Shown: piece after piece, positions 45,254 through 54,245 of the stretch
Layout: each line of letters opens with the position of its first letter
Position numbering within the stretch: the stretch's first letter is position 1
Assembly: GCA_949293185.1 (NCBI GenBank)
Contig: CASFCQ010000001.1
Location: forward strand, 1-64,000
Origin: an uncultured bacterium
GTDB taxonomy: Bacteria > Cyanobacteriota > Vampirovibrionia > Gastranaerophilales > Gastranaerophilaceae
Reading direction: 5' to 3'
Length of the DNA: 64,000 nucleotides
The notes under the pieces: model-generated
Databases searched by the model: none
What the model was told of the DNA's origin: nothing
What the model saw: the letters and a program-made list of their open reading frames with translations, nothing else
Translations under genes and position numbers: made by a program

Positions 45254-46723
45254 TTATTGTTTTTTTATAATATGAACTTCGGGACGATTAAGCAGTTCTT
45301 TTGTAACAACAAAGTTTTCATCAAGGTTAGCCAATTTTGGTGAAGTAACATTTTTTTGAGAGATATTCATACGGATTTCAGTAGGGAAAAAACGCGCATA
45401 ATTCATATGATAAACTTTGCCGTCAGTATCAATGAGCTTGAGCATTACATATTTATGATACCGTCCGTTCTTGTTTAAATCTTCTTTTACTTTTTGTAAT
45501 ATTTCATCATATTTTAATAACGGAGCTTTTATGCCGAATTCTTGCATAAATTTTTTCATTCTGCCGGAAGAATTTAGGCTTGTATCAAAACTGTTTATTT
45601 TCATAAATGCGTTAGCCATAAGAAATTCGATATGTTGTGATGTTTTTACATATTTTTGTGTTCCGTTTAAATCATCTGCATAAAGTCTTGATAGCTTTTT
45701 CAAAACATCTTCAGCCAAAGACGCAAGAGCTTTTTTATCAAATCCCTGCGCATTTTTTGCCTTTGAATCAAAACATCTTACAAGCATATGAAATTTAGGA
45801 TTGTCTATAAGAGGTGTAAATGTAAAAAGCATATTAGCCATATTATTAACATAGCGTTCTCTCAGTCTTTTTGCTTTATCGTAGTCCCCGTTTTTTAATG
45901 CTTTTCTTGAAGCAACATAAGATGCATTAAAAACATTAAAAGATACATTGAAGGCATTTAGTTTTTCCATATTTTCTTTTTGAGAAAAATATTGTGCATA
46001 TTTTTCGGCACGTTCCTGCAGAAAATGATTGTCTTTGTTCCAGCCGGATGTGTCAAAGGCTGTTCTTCTCCCCAGTGATTCATACAGCTCGGTCGCAAGC
46101 TCTGTAAAATCATATAATTTGCCTTTTTTGTCTTTTATTGCAATATTCATACAATCGGCATCATAAAAAAGTTCAGTGGTGCGATACAGCACATCATCTC
46201 TGGATATCGGAATATTTTCACCAAAAATATCAAGATTGTGAAAACGTTTTCGCAGTGTTTTAAAACCTCTTGTTATTGAAGTAAAATCTTCCCAGCTCAT
46301 TTCGCTTTTTTGCGGTTTTGCATCAGCGTAACAATGTGCGCACATGTTTTTGCAGCCCCGTTTTACGGCTATAACATGCAGATTCTCGCTTAGGTACTGA
46401 ATTTCTTTCATTGTTAAGCCCTTAAATGCTTTTATCCCGTATTGCAACCCTTCTAGCGGTTCCAAGCAAAAATCGCGAAGTATAAAGTCATTCTGTTTGC
46501 CGGAATTTCTTATATATTTGTATAAATTATCGGCATAAGCTTTTGCTTTTATAAATTTTGCAATATTTTTTATTTCATTAATTGCAGGCAGAGGATTTGC
46601 GCCAAAGCTGATATTTTTTTTGTTTAAAGATACACTGTCGTTTTTATACGGCAAAGTTTTATTCTGTTTTGTTAAAATAGGCTGGGCAAAAGCAGCGGAA
46701 TAATTTACGGAGTGAATTTTCAT
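45254..46723 (-). CDS. Divergent radical-SAM-like protein with N-terminal F-G-A motif
   Basis: 489 residues. After a polar leader comes NISFGANPLPAINEI (F40-G41-A42). Cysteines 124, 128 and 131 in VKRGCKNMCAHCYADA match the CxxxCxxC iron-sulfur motif of radical SAM enzymes, preceded by a strand (LHVIAV). The C-terminal half is mostly helical with LIDTDGKVYHMNYARFFP near 440. A normal SAM-binding GGE motif is not obvious, so the chemistry is uncertain. It has no signal peptide. Neighbours are an unknown membrane protein and the ADP-ribosyltransferase candidate. Confidence 0.7.
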   Translation of the reverse strand: MKIHSVNYSAAFAQPILTKQNKTLPYKNDSVSLNKKNISFGANPLPAINEIKNIAKFIKAKAYADNLYKYIRNSGKQNDFILRDFCLEPLEGLQYGIKAFKGLTMKEIQYLSENLHVIAVKRGCKNMCAHCYADAKPQKSEMSWEDFTSITRGFKTLRKRFHNLDIFGENIPISRDDVLYRTTELFYDADCMNIAIKDKKGKLYDFTELATELYESLGRRTAFDTSGWNKDNHFLQERAEKYAQYFSQKENMEKLNAFNVSFNVFNASYVASRKALKNGDYDKAKRLRERYVNNMANMLFTFTPLIDNPKFHMLVRCFDSKAKNAQGFDKKALASLAEDVLKKLSRLYADDLNGTQKYVKTSQHIEFLMANAFMKINSFDTSLNSSGRMKKFMQEFGIKAPLLKYDEILQKVKEDLNKNGRYHKYVMLKLIDTDGKVYHMNYARFFPTEIRMNISQKNVTSPKLANLDENFVVTKELLNRPEVHIIKKQ

Positions 46724-46791
46724 GGTAAATCTAATCTCTTCTTAGTTGATGATTAAATAAACCCCGTAAAAATATTTTTTGCTATTTTATA

Positions 46792-47214
46792 TTAATACCA
46801 ATCAAAGAAAGATTTTATAAAACTGCCTTTAAAATAAAAATCTTCTTTATCCTGAATCCTGTTTATAAATTTATACGCATTCTCGCTTGTTCTGAAACCT
46901 ATATCATAAAAAATTAAACTGCGATGGTTTTTAAACTTTAAAACTGCATTGTAATAAGTATGACTGTATTTTCCGGTTGTTCTTTCTTTTTTTACATCGC
47001 CGTACATAACATCTGATATTTTAAACATTTCTGTTACTTCCCGGGGCTGGAAAAGTTTATGAGAGTATACTTTACAAATATTTTGGGATTTTATACATTC
47101 CACATCATTGATGTCACAAACCATAATCACTAATGCACATACTAATCCCAAAAGGATAACAGTGAAAATTACAGAAACTTTTTCTTTTACGCTTTGGGGG
47201 ATATTTATTGACAT
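46792..47214 (-). CDS. Unknown single-helix membrane protein
   Basis: 140 residues. One membrane helix at about 14-32 (VIFTVILLGLVCALVIMV) then a soluble domain with SHTYYNAVLKFKNHRSLIFYD and RTSENAYKFINRI. The soluble domain looks PH-like or of similar small beta fold, but this is only by eye. AACAGG lies at good distance before the ATG. It precedes the radical-SAM-like gene on the same strand with a 68-base gap. Function unknown. Confidence 0.6.
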   Translation of the reverse strand: MSINIPQSVKEKVSVIFTVILLGLVCALVIMVCDINDVECIKSQNICKVYSHKLFQPREVTEMFKISDVMYGDVKKERTTGKYSHTYYNAVLKFKNHRSLIFYDIGFRTSENAYKFINRIQDKEDFYFKGSFIKSFFDWY

Positions 47215-47286
47215 TTTTACAACCTGTTCATGTTTGATATAACAAGTATAAAAAATTGCCGGAGTTTGTCAACTTTATCAACCAAG

Positions 47287-47352
47287 ATTGTCCGAGAAAA
47301 ATTCGTGATAAGGAGCAAAGCTACGTGAACGAATTTTTGGAGTGACACATTG
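47287..47352 (+). repeat. Dispersed intergenic repeat, copy B
   Basis: Second copy, inverted relative to copy A at 32-97, with two mismatches over 66 bases. It lies just beyond the 3' end of the ADP-ribosyltransferase candidate. Immediately next to it (47363-47396) is GCAGT ... ACTGC enclosing CTCGA-AGGC-TCGAG and a GGCGG, like the modules at 20.9 and 59.3 kb. Confidence 0.8.
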
Positions 47353-47400
47353 AAAAGGTGAGCAGTGACGGCTCGAAGGCTCGAGGCGGCAACTGCGACA

Positions 47401-48330
47401 CTAGATTAGATATTTGACATTGATGACGTTATTTAACACATCAAAACCGGTAACCTCAAAACTGCTGTTTCGTTTAAGCAAATATTCTTTTTCACTCCAG
47501 TGCTGGCGGTCAATATTAAACAAAGCATCCATATCAAAATACTTTGTTCCTTTAGGAACTTCTATTTTTAAAATAGGATTGTCAACACTGCGGAATCTTT
47601 GGGCTACATTAAATTCTGTCGTTGTTGAAACGAATGATTTGTCTGTATAAATGCCGCCTTTAGTCGTTAAAATATCTTTTTCAGCCTCGCTCAAATCAGG
47701 CTGCAGGGCTCTATAAAGAACCATGTCTTGTTTTGTTCTTAATACTTTTGAATCGTCATTAAATAAGTTATCAAGAGTTGATACTATATTTTTCAGAGTT
47801 TCCGGACCGTTAAGACCTCTTAGCTTGCCATGTCTTAAAAAATTATGCAGCTCATCAACGCTGTATTTGTATTCTTTCAAAGCTTTCATATCATCAGGGG
47901 TAAAATGTTTTTGCAGATTTCCGTTCGCATCATAAACTTTTACTTCTCCTGTATGATTATCAAGCAAATATATTTCCGAAACAAAACCTTTATCGTCTCT
48001 CAGACATTTTGCTCTCATATCGTCGTAACAAAGATCTTTTAACCCGTCAATAGGTCGGCCTATATGGATATGCTTGTCATTTACATGACGTCCTATTTTC
48101 ATATCTGTGTTTTCAATAATTTTATTAATAATATTCTCTACATCTTCTTTTGTTTGCGGACGTTTTGTTTTTTGCATAGAAACTGCAGCTCTGCCGTATG
48201 ACTCACTACAGCTTAGAACATTTGTATCAGTCAGCTTTACCTCTTTATGAGTCGGTCTTAAAGAAGTACAAGCCTGATTTTTGGGGCTTTGTTTAATTGT
48301 TTCACACTGTGTACAAGAATTCACCTTCAT
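47401..48330 (-). CDS. Putative mono-ADP-ribosyltransferase exotoxin-like protein
   Basis: 309 residues. The C-terminal 110 residues have the order of motifs of the R-S-E class (C3/VIP2-like, ADPrib_exo_Tox): R207 in MVLYRALQPD, the S-T-T block S235-T236-T237 in DKSFVSTTTEFNVAQRF, and the E-x-E pair E280 and E282 in WSEKEYLLKRN. ILKIEVPKGTKYFDM lies between them, as in known members. The N-terminal 200 residues are unknown. There is no signal peptide, so delivery would need a separate route. The target is unknown. All three active-site elements are intact, so an active enzyme is expected. Confidence 0.83.
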   Translation of the reverse strand: MKVNSCTQCETIKQSPKNQACTSLRPTHKEVKLTDTNVLSCSESYGRAAVSMQKTKRPQTKEDVENIINKIIENTDMKIGRHVNDKHIHIGRPIDGLKDLCYDDMRAKCLRDDKGFVSEIYLLDNHTGEVKVYDANGNLQKHFTPDDMKALKEYKYSVDELHNFLRHGKLRGLNGPETLKNIVSTLDNLFNDDSKVLRTKQDMVLYRALQPDLSEAEKDILTTKGGIYTDKSFVSTTTEFNVAQRFRSVDNPILKIEVPKGTKYFDMDALFNIDRQHWSEKEYLLKRNSSFEVTGFDVLNNVINVKYLI

Positions 48331-48486
48331 ATTTGATTAAAAACAAAACAGAGCTAAAAATTGCCAAAATCTGTAACATAAACACTTCATATAAAATAAT
48401 GAAATTAAAAAAGTTTATTGATAAAAAACACTTTTACGGCTAAAATAAACTATATAAAAAACAATTAAAAAAGGAGAGAGAGTTTT

Positions 48487-48948
48487 ATGAAAAATTGTGT
48501 GAAGTATGTTGCATTAGGTTTAACAGCTTTTGTTATCGGCATGACAGTAAATAACTATGCTATTTCTAATGTCCCGAGCAAAATTGCAGTAGTAGATGTG
48601 CAAAAAGTTGTTGCATCTTCATCTCAGGTAAAGGCTCTTAAAGCTGACAGAGAAGCAAAAATCAAAGATTTGGCAAATTTTGTGACAACAGCAAGAGCTA
48701 ATGTGGCAAAAGAAACAAACGCAACTAAGAGAAAAGAACTGGAAAACAAATACAATAAAGAACTTAACGCAAAAAGAAATACAATCCAGAAAGATTATGC
48801 AAAAAAACTTGCTGCTATAGACAAAAGCATTTCTGCAATAATAAATCAGAAAGCTAAAGCTGCAAATTATGAAATAGTTCTGGCAAAAGGCGTTGTATTA
48901 TACGGCGGAACAGATATTACTTCTGAAATCACAAAAGAAGTAAAATAA
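48487..48948 (+). CDS. OmpH/Skp-family periplasmic chaperone
   Basis: 153 residues. Signal or anchor sequence at 1-27 (YVALGLTAFVIGMTVNNYA), then KIAVVDVQKVVASSSQVKAL, the family's strand, a long charged coiled coil (45-125) and a closing strand with YEIVLAKGVVLYGGTDIT. This is Skp/OmpH, which holds outer-membrane proteins in the periplasm, supporting a diderm envelope. AAAGGAGAGAG precedes the ATG. A terminator follows. Confidence 0.9.
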   Translation: MKNCVKYVALGLTAFVIGMTVNNYAISNVPSKIAVVDVQKVVASSSQVKALKADREAKIKDLANFVTTARANVAKETNATKRKELENKYNKELNAKRNTIQKDYAKKLAAIDKSISAIINQKAKAANYEIVLAKGVVLYGGTDITSEITKEVK

Positions 48949-48962
48949 ATTAAAATTCAAAT

Positions 48963-48998
48963 AAAAAACGCTCCTATTACGGTTGGGAGCGTTTTTTT
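48963..48998 (+). terminator. Terminator of the OmpH-like gene
   Basis: Arms AAAAAACGCTCC and GGAGCGTTTTTT around an 11-base loop, then T. Confidence 0.9.
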
Positions 48999-49047
48999 AT
49001 TTTGTAGAAAGCTAAATCATACTAAACAACACAAATACCGAAATGTA

Positions 49048-49308
49048 TTAACCTTTTACATCAAAATCGATACCTGTAATCTTATCTCTTCTTAAAGCTG
49101 CGCCAAGGTTGTACTGCATGAGATTGTATTTTTCAATCTCATTTGCAACATTGCCGTTAAAAACCTGTTGATTGGAATCAATAAAATTAAATAAAGGTTC
49201 CCAAATGCCGCTTACTGTGCTTTCGGCAGTTTTTTCTACCTGTTTTATTGTCTTAACCGGAACTTTAATGTTCATTCCGAAAGGTTGTTTAAAAAAGTTT
49301 TCTGACAT
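49048..49308 (-). CDS. Unknown small protein
   Basis: 86 residues from the ATG at 49308, which is eight bases after a GGGG ribosome binding site; a GTG at 49317 and ATG at 49314 are too close to it. The sequence starts MSENFFKQPFGMNIKVPVKT and is predicted helical, with no membrane segment. The 370 bases upstream, to 49677, are very A+T-rich and no gene or clear signal is seen there. Not recognised. Confidence 0.6.
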   Translation of the reverse strand: MSENFFKQPFGMNIKVPVKTIKQVEKTAESTVSGIWEPLFNFIDSNQQVFNGNVANEIEKYNLMQYNLGAALRRDKITGIDFDVKG

Positions 49309-49677
49309 TTGCATCACCCCTGTAATTGATTACAGTTTTTATATCGACAGGCTCGTGTGTAAACTTTAATGATTTTGTTTGAATTGTAAAGGAAAGTTTA
49401 CAAAGTATTTTGTTAAGTTTTGTAAAATTAAATTTAATGCGATTTTTAAAATGCCAAAAGTGCTTTTTTTGCATAAAAAATAGTTTAAACCAAAAATATT
49501 TGTATTTTTAAATAAAAAAACATATTTTTGAAAACCTGTTCACTATTTTTTACATTTCTAAATAGCAAATTATTTTTTTACGTGATTTGTATTTATATCA
49601 GGTCTTTCATATCATATAGAGGTACATCTCACCTAATTTTATATTCAGATATAAAGACACTAGTTAGACTAACAGTT

Positions 49678-51309
49678 ATGATTACACAAATTCAACCAAC
49701 AGAAGTTTACAAAAAATCGAATATACAGGCAGCAAAACCTCAGGATACACAAAGACAATCTTTTAAGGGGATACCTCCTGAAATTATAAATGTTTCTATT
49801 ATTGACCTGGCAACAGCCATATTGCCAAGGACTTATGTTGATGCTAAAACAAACGGCTTTGCCGCTGCAGAAACCTTTAGACGGGAATCTTCCGGACTTA
49901 TTGTTAACTGTCTTATTCCCGGATTTATTGTCTATGGTGTAGCCAAGCTGCTGGAGCTAATTAATCCTAAAGACAAGGGTATGGCTTCGAAATGGGCAAA
50001 TCAGGACGCTATTACAACATTAAATAAACATTTTCTTGCTGCAAAAGGCGGTTCAAGAAGCTTTACAAACAAGCTGCTTGATGATGTCAGCGTGTTAAAC
50101 GGTAAGGAATGGAAGCCGCTAAAAGGTATAAATCTTGAAAATGAGCGTATGGAATTTGCCAAAACAATGGCAAATAAACTTGCAACAAAGAAAGAAAAAG
50201 CAGCTGCTGTTTCTAATTTAGAGAAAAAAGTCCTTGAAATGACAGGTGCTACAAAGCATATTCAAATTGCCGGAAAAACTTATCATGCGGATTTACATAC
50301 ACTGCTTCGTGATGCAATGGATGTGGGACAGGACTTTTTGGAGCACAAAAGAACTGCGGTCAGAGAGGTTGCTAAAGACTTTAAAGCCGGCAAGCTGTCC
50401 GGTTCGCGTTCAGAAGCAGTTGCAAAAGCTGTCGGCAAAGAGCTTACAAATTATTTCAATGAGTCAAAACGTTTTATCAACAAAAAGAGCTTTTTGGGGC
50501 TTGCTATCGTTATTCCGCTGGCAGCATCTATGCAGTCAATAAACAGATGGATTACAAGAAAAACTTCCGGTCAGGAAGGTGCTCCGATTTACAAAGATTT
50601 TGGCACGCAGAAAAAGAAAAAAGAAATGAGTCCGAAAGAAAAATCATCTTTCTGGATGCAAAAAATAGGTGCTGCAGCTCTAATGGTCGGTGTTGCATAT
50701 GCATCTTTAAAAGACAAATCCAGTCTGTCCAATATTTTAAAAGGTTTGCAGTTTACAAAAAATATGCCGACAATGGATCAGTGCAGATGGATTGCAACCT
50801 CTACATTTGCAAGCCGTATGCTCGCGTCGGAAGACAAAAACGAGCTGCATGAAGTAACCTGGAGAGATATCGCTACATTTGCAAGTTTATACTTCTTAGG
50901 TGATTATGTTGCGAAAGGTGTAGGATATGTTCTACAAAAGGTTACAAAAATTCCGCTTTTGAACTATACTAAAAATGCTCCGAAAAAGACAAACAATGCC
51001 ATCGTCGATTTTGGTAAGAATGTTGCACACTGGGCAAGCGGAACTGAGTTAAAAACATTCGGAGAAGCCGCAAAAGTATCTAAAAAGGCAAAAAGTCTAA
51101 GATATGTATGCGAAGGTGCATCACTCGGATTTTCAATGCTCATACTCGGTATGTTAGTTCCTTGGTATGTCAGAAAACAAACCGAAAGAAAAGTCCAAAA
51201 AGAAATGGCAGAAAAGTACAACAGTTTCCACACCTACCCGTCTTTAAATTTAACTGGCAACAAAAAAACTTTTCAGGCGTTTGGTATGATGATGAATAAA
51301 ACAAAATAA
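49678..51309 (+). CDS. Unknown multi-helix membrane protein, F-K-G motif, paralogue of the next gene
   Basis: About 543 residues from the ATG at 49678; an open frame from 49528 lacks a ribosome binding site, as does this start. N-terminal QSFKGIPPEIINVS (F29-K30-G31), then a conserved core LPRTYVDAK ... FRRESSGLIVNC, several hydrophobic segments and SMQSINRWITRKTSGQEG. It shares this order with the 51333 gene: PRT-x-VD, F-R-x-E-S-S-G, Q-x-INR-x-x-T-x-K and a final KTF-x-AF. A long charged helical middle (190-330) varies. Function unknown; the pair looks like a tandem duplication. Confidence 0.7.
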   Translation: MITQIQPTEVYKKSNIQAAKPQDTQRQSFKGIPPEIINVSIIDLATAILPRTYVDAKTNGFAAAETFRRESSGLIVNCLIPGFIVYGVAKLLELINPKDKGMASKWANQDAITTLNKHFLAAKGGSRSFTNKLLDDVSVLNGKEWKPLKGINLENERMEFAKTMANKLATKKEKAAAVSNLEKKVLEMTGATKHIQIAGKTYHADLHTLLRDAMDVGQDFLEHKRTAVREVAKDFKAGKLSGSRSEAVAKAVGKELTNYFNESKRFINKKSFLGLAIVIPLAASMQSINRWITRKTSGQEGAPIYKDFGTQKKKKEMSPKEKSSFWMQKIGAAALMVGVAYASLKDKSSLSNILKGLQFTKNMPTMDQCRWIATSTFASRMLASEDKNELHEVTWRDIATFASLYFLGDYVAKGVGYVLQKVTKIPLLNYTKNAPKKTNNAIVDFGKNVAHWASGTELKTFGEAAKVSKKAKSLRYVCEGASLGFSMLILGMLVPWYVRKQTERKVQKEMAEKYNSFHTYPSLNLTGNKKTFQAFGMMMNKTK

Positions 51310-51332
51310 AAAATAAAAAAACAGGACAATAT

Positions 51333-53084
51333 ATGCTATCGCAAATTACACACACTCAACAACCGAAAACATTAAAATATTCAACTCCCCTAAAAAACGA
51401 CAAAAACAATAACCCGAGTTTTAAAAGTCTAGGTGCGATGGGGACGCAGGCTCTTAATTTTCTTAATACAAGTCCTGCCATAGGCGCATGTTTTGTAGAC
51501 TTTTTCTCAATGGTTATGCCTAGAACCCTTGTTGATTTCGGACGTTCAAAAGATGCCGGCATGGAAACAGGCTTTAGAGAATCATCCGGAACTATAAACC
51601 ATGCTCTTGCCGGTATTGTCGGACTCGGCGCCGGTTATGCAGTATCAGCTGCGTTTAATAAGGCTAACGGTGTTAAAGCTCACCTTATGTTTATGGATTC
51701 TAACGCAATAGATACTTTTAAAGAATTTGTTAATATTAGTGCTGATAAAACAAACGGATATGACGCTAAAAAATACTGGGAAACTTTCTTTAGAAGTGTA
51801 GAAGGTTTTAATACAACAAACGGCGAACAAGCCTGGAAAAAACTTTCCGATGAAACCGTCCAAAAAGCTACACAAATAATGGTTGAAGAAGGAGCTAAAA
51901 AATATAAAGTTCCTGATTCAACAATGTCAAAAATTTCAGAATTGATTACCGGTGAAACCGGTGCAGGCTCAACCTTCCGTGTTGTACTTAAAGACAACGC
52001 AGATGCAATAGAAGCACCTATAAAGGATTTGACTGGCAATGCTAACTCTATGCTTAAAGCTGTTATTGACAAAGCAAAGAATGACAAAACAGCAATAGTT
52101 GAAGACCTTGAAAAATTTCTTAAAGGAATTAAAAACAAAAAAGCTGCTACTGTTGCTGCCGGTCTTGCGTTCCCTGTTGCTGTCGGTATGTCTGCTCAGC
52201 CTATCAACAGATACCTTACCAAAAAACGTACGGGTTCTGACGGATTTGTCGGTGTTGAAGGCAGAGAGCCGGATCATTCTTTGGGCTTTAAGATTGCAAA
52301 ACTCATTCTCGGTGTTGGTATGGGGTCTGCAATGATTGCGACAATCCTTAAAAAGCCGTCAGAACTTTATACAAACCTGCCTAAAGCTGCAAAAGAACTT
52401 GTATCCAATCTGCAATACAAAGGCATGGTTCCGACAATAAATCAGTTCAAGTTTATATACGGTATGACTATTATGAGTCGTATCTTTGCTGCACGTGACA
52501 AAAACGAAGCCAGAGAATCCGCAATTAAAGACTCTTTAGGCTTTGCAAACTGGCTGATTTTAGGTGGTTTTGTTTCTAAATTGGCGTCTAAAGCCTTTAA
52601 CAAAGGCATAATCAACTACGATGAGGCTAAGTACGGAAAAGGAATCTGGAAGTTTATACAACACTCCGTTGAAAAAACTCATGAAGAAATCTTGTTCCCT
52701 GCACTTAAAAAGCTTGGCATAAATACAATAGGCGAAAATGGCAAAGCAATTCCGTTCAGAAAACTTATTACTGAACTAAAAGCAGCTGCAAAACAAGAAG
52801 GTGCTTCACCCGAAGTACAAAAACTCGTCAAAGAAACTTTATCTAAACTTAAATACAAAAACGCTGCCCAAATGCTCGGATACATATATTCAGGTGTTGT
52901 TCTCGGCGTAGGTATTCCAAAACTCAATATAGCAATTACAAAATACTGTGAGAACAAAAAAGCAGTCAAAAAACAGCAAACACCGCAGCAAACAATTGCA
53001 GCTGACAAAATGAAGCTCAACAGTGAGTTTGTGCCGAATAACGCAAATACAAAAACCTTCGGTGCTTTTTATAATGCTATGTAA
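51333..53084 (+). CDS. Unknown multi-helix membrane protein, paralogue of the preceding gene
   Basis: 583 residues. N-terminus polar and low-complexity with NPSFKSLGAM (F30-K31-S32), then MPRTLVDFGRSKDAGMETGF and FRESSGTINHALAGIVGLGAG. The middle has ELITGETGAGSTFRV and a helical charged stretch; later AQPINRYLTKKRTGSDG, a hydrophobic region with GMVPTINQFKFIYGM, and the last residues KTFGAFYNAM. Divergence from its neighbour is large, so the duplication is old. It follows 23 bases after its paralogue and is likely co-transcribed. No known family. Confidence 0.7.
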   Translation: MLSQITHTQQPKTLKYSTPLKNDKNNNPSFKSLGAMGTQALNFLNTSPAIGACFVDFFSMVMPRTLVDFGRSKDAGMETGFRESSGTINHALAGIVGLGAGYAVSAAFNKANGVKAHLMFMDSNAIDTFKEFVNISADKTNGYDAKKYWETFFRSVEGFNTTNGEQAWKKLSDETVQKATQIMVEEGAKKYKVPDSTMSKISELITGETGAGSTFRVVLKDNADAIEAPIKDLTGNANSMLKAVIDKAKNDKTAIVEDLEKFLKGIKNKKAATVAAGLAFPVAVGMSAQPINRYLTKKRTGSDGFVGVEGREPDHSLGFKIAKLILGVGMGSAMIATILKKPSELYTNLPKAAKELVSNLQYKGMVPTINQFKFIYGMTIMSRIFAARDKNEARESAIKDSLGFANWLILGGFVSKLASKAFNKGIINYDEAKYGKGIWKFIQHSVEKTHEEILFPALKKLGINTIGENGKAIPFRKLITELKAAAKQEGASPEVQKLVKETLSKLKYKNAAQMLGYIYSGVVLGVGIPKLNIAITKYCENKKAVKKQQTPQQTIAADKMKLNSEFVPNNANTKTFGAFYNAM

Positions 53085-53096
53085 TATAATTTAAAT

Positions 53097-53567
53097 ATGA
53101 AAATACAACAGCATAAAAATTCGCCGCATTTTAAAGGTAAATTGTATTTTGCAAACAAAACCGCACGTGAATACGCTAAAGAGTATCGAAACATTATCCA
53201 TATACTAAAGCATCACACTGTTAATAACACAATAGACCATTTTATTTCGCTTAGTTTTTATAATAACAAAAGAAATGTGCTTTTTCGTGTTAATACACAG
53301 TACAAACATCCTTATAAAATCGGCGGTGTTGATATGCATGAGCATCAAATTATCTATGTTGGCAGAAATTTTCAAAAAGGAATAAAATATATTACTCAAA
53401 ATGTGGAAACAATCGGAGATTGGAAGCGAAACATAGATTTGACAATGCACCATGAATCAAATGCAAACTATATTGCGTCAGATATTTTTCCGCGCCGTAA
53501 GTCGATTAAAAATAATATTATAGACAAATTCAAAATACTGTTTAGCAAGCTGTTTAAAATAAATTAG
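53097..53567 (+). CDS. Unknown protein with N-terminal F-K-G motif
   Basis: 156 residues. MKIQQHKNSPHFKGKLYF has the motif at F12-K13-G14. The rest is basic, rich in N, K, H and I, with mixed alpha/beta pattern (HFISLSFYNNKRNVLFRVN) and no signal or membrane segment. It starts 12 bases after the paralogue gene and probably belongs to that operon. Not recognised. Confidence 0.6.
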   Translation: MKIQQHKNSPHFKGKLYFANKTAREYAKEYRNIIHILKHHTVNNTIDHFISLSFYNNKRNVLFRVNTQYKHPYKIGGVDMHEHQIIYVGRNFQKGIKYITQNVETIGDWKRNIDLTMHHESNANYIASDIFPRRKSIKNNIIDKFKILFSKLFKIN

Positions 53568-53679
53568 AAAGTTTTTTAATTAAGATAATCTCTATTTTTT
53601 GAGGATATCTTATATACAAGCTTAAAAAATGTTAAAGCATAAGGCAATTATTTTTCTTCACATGTTTTAGTGCAAATGT

Positions 53680-54168
53680 ATGAAAATTGAGAATAAACAT
53701 AATTATAATAACTACAAGCCGAAATTTGGTGCAAAACTCGGATGGCGTGCAGCTTACGAGTTAAAAAACAATCCTGAAAAATTTGCAGGTGTTACAAAGA
53801 GTTTAAAAGAAATGGGTGAACCAACAACAGTTGTAGATATAATGACCCAAAATACCAGAAAAGGAAAAATGTATTCACTGCGTCTATTTAATGAAATATT
53901 CGGAGAACAACATAATATTCCACTATTAAGAGATAACAATAACAAGGATATAGTGTCTTCATCAGCAAAAGATTTTATTAGCAGTCTGGAAAACTTAACA
54001 AAAACAACTGTTGAAAGTAAAGAATATTCTTTATTTAATAAAATCCGTAATGATTATTCGTCATCATTACCTATGATGAAATATTTGAAAGGTATAATCA
54101 ATAAGGCAAAAGAGAATGGTAAATACTTAAGTCCTGCATCTGAACAAACGTTGTCTAACAAATTTTAG
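53680..54168 (+). CDS. Unknown protein with N-terminal F-G-A motif
   Basis: 162 residues. The start MKIENKHNYNNYKPKFGAKL has the motif at F16-G17-A18. The body is basic, predicted helical (AAYELKNNPEKFAGVTKSLK) and soluble, ending LSPASEQTLSNKF. No ribosome binding site is evident. It resembles the other motif-bearing genes in layout only, not in the body. Function unknown. Confidence 0.6.
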   Translation: MKIENKHNYNNYKPKFGAKLGWRAAYELKNNPEKFAGVTKSLKEMGEPTTVVDIMTQNTRKGKMYSLRLFNEIFGEQHNIPLLRDNNNKDIVSSSAKDFISSLENLTKTTVESKEYSLFNKIRNDYSSSLPMMKYLKGIINKAKENGKYLSPASEQTLSNKF

Positions 54169-54245
54169 GTTTTGTATTTACTTTAACTTTTTTTATTATG
54201 ATGTGACAAGATAAGATTCACTATATAAATACGTTGGAGGTGTTA

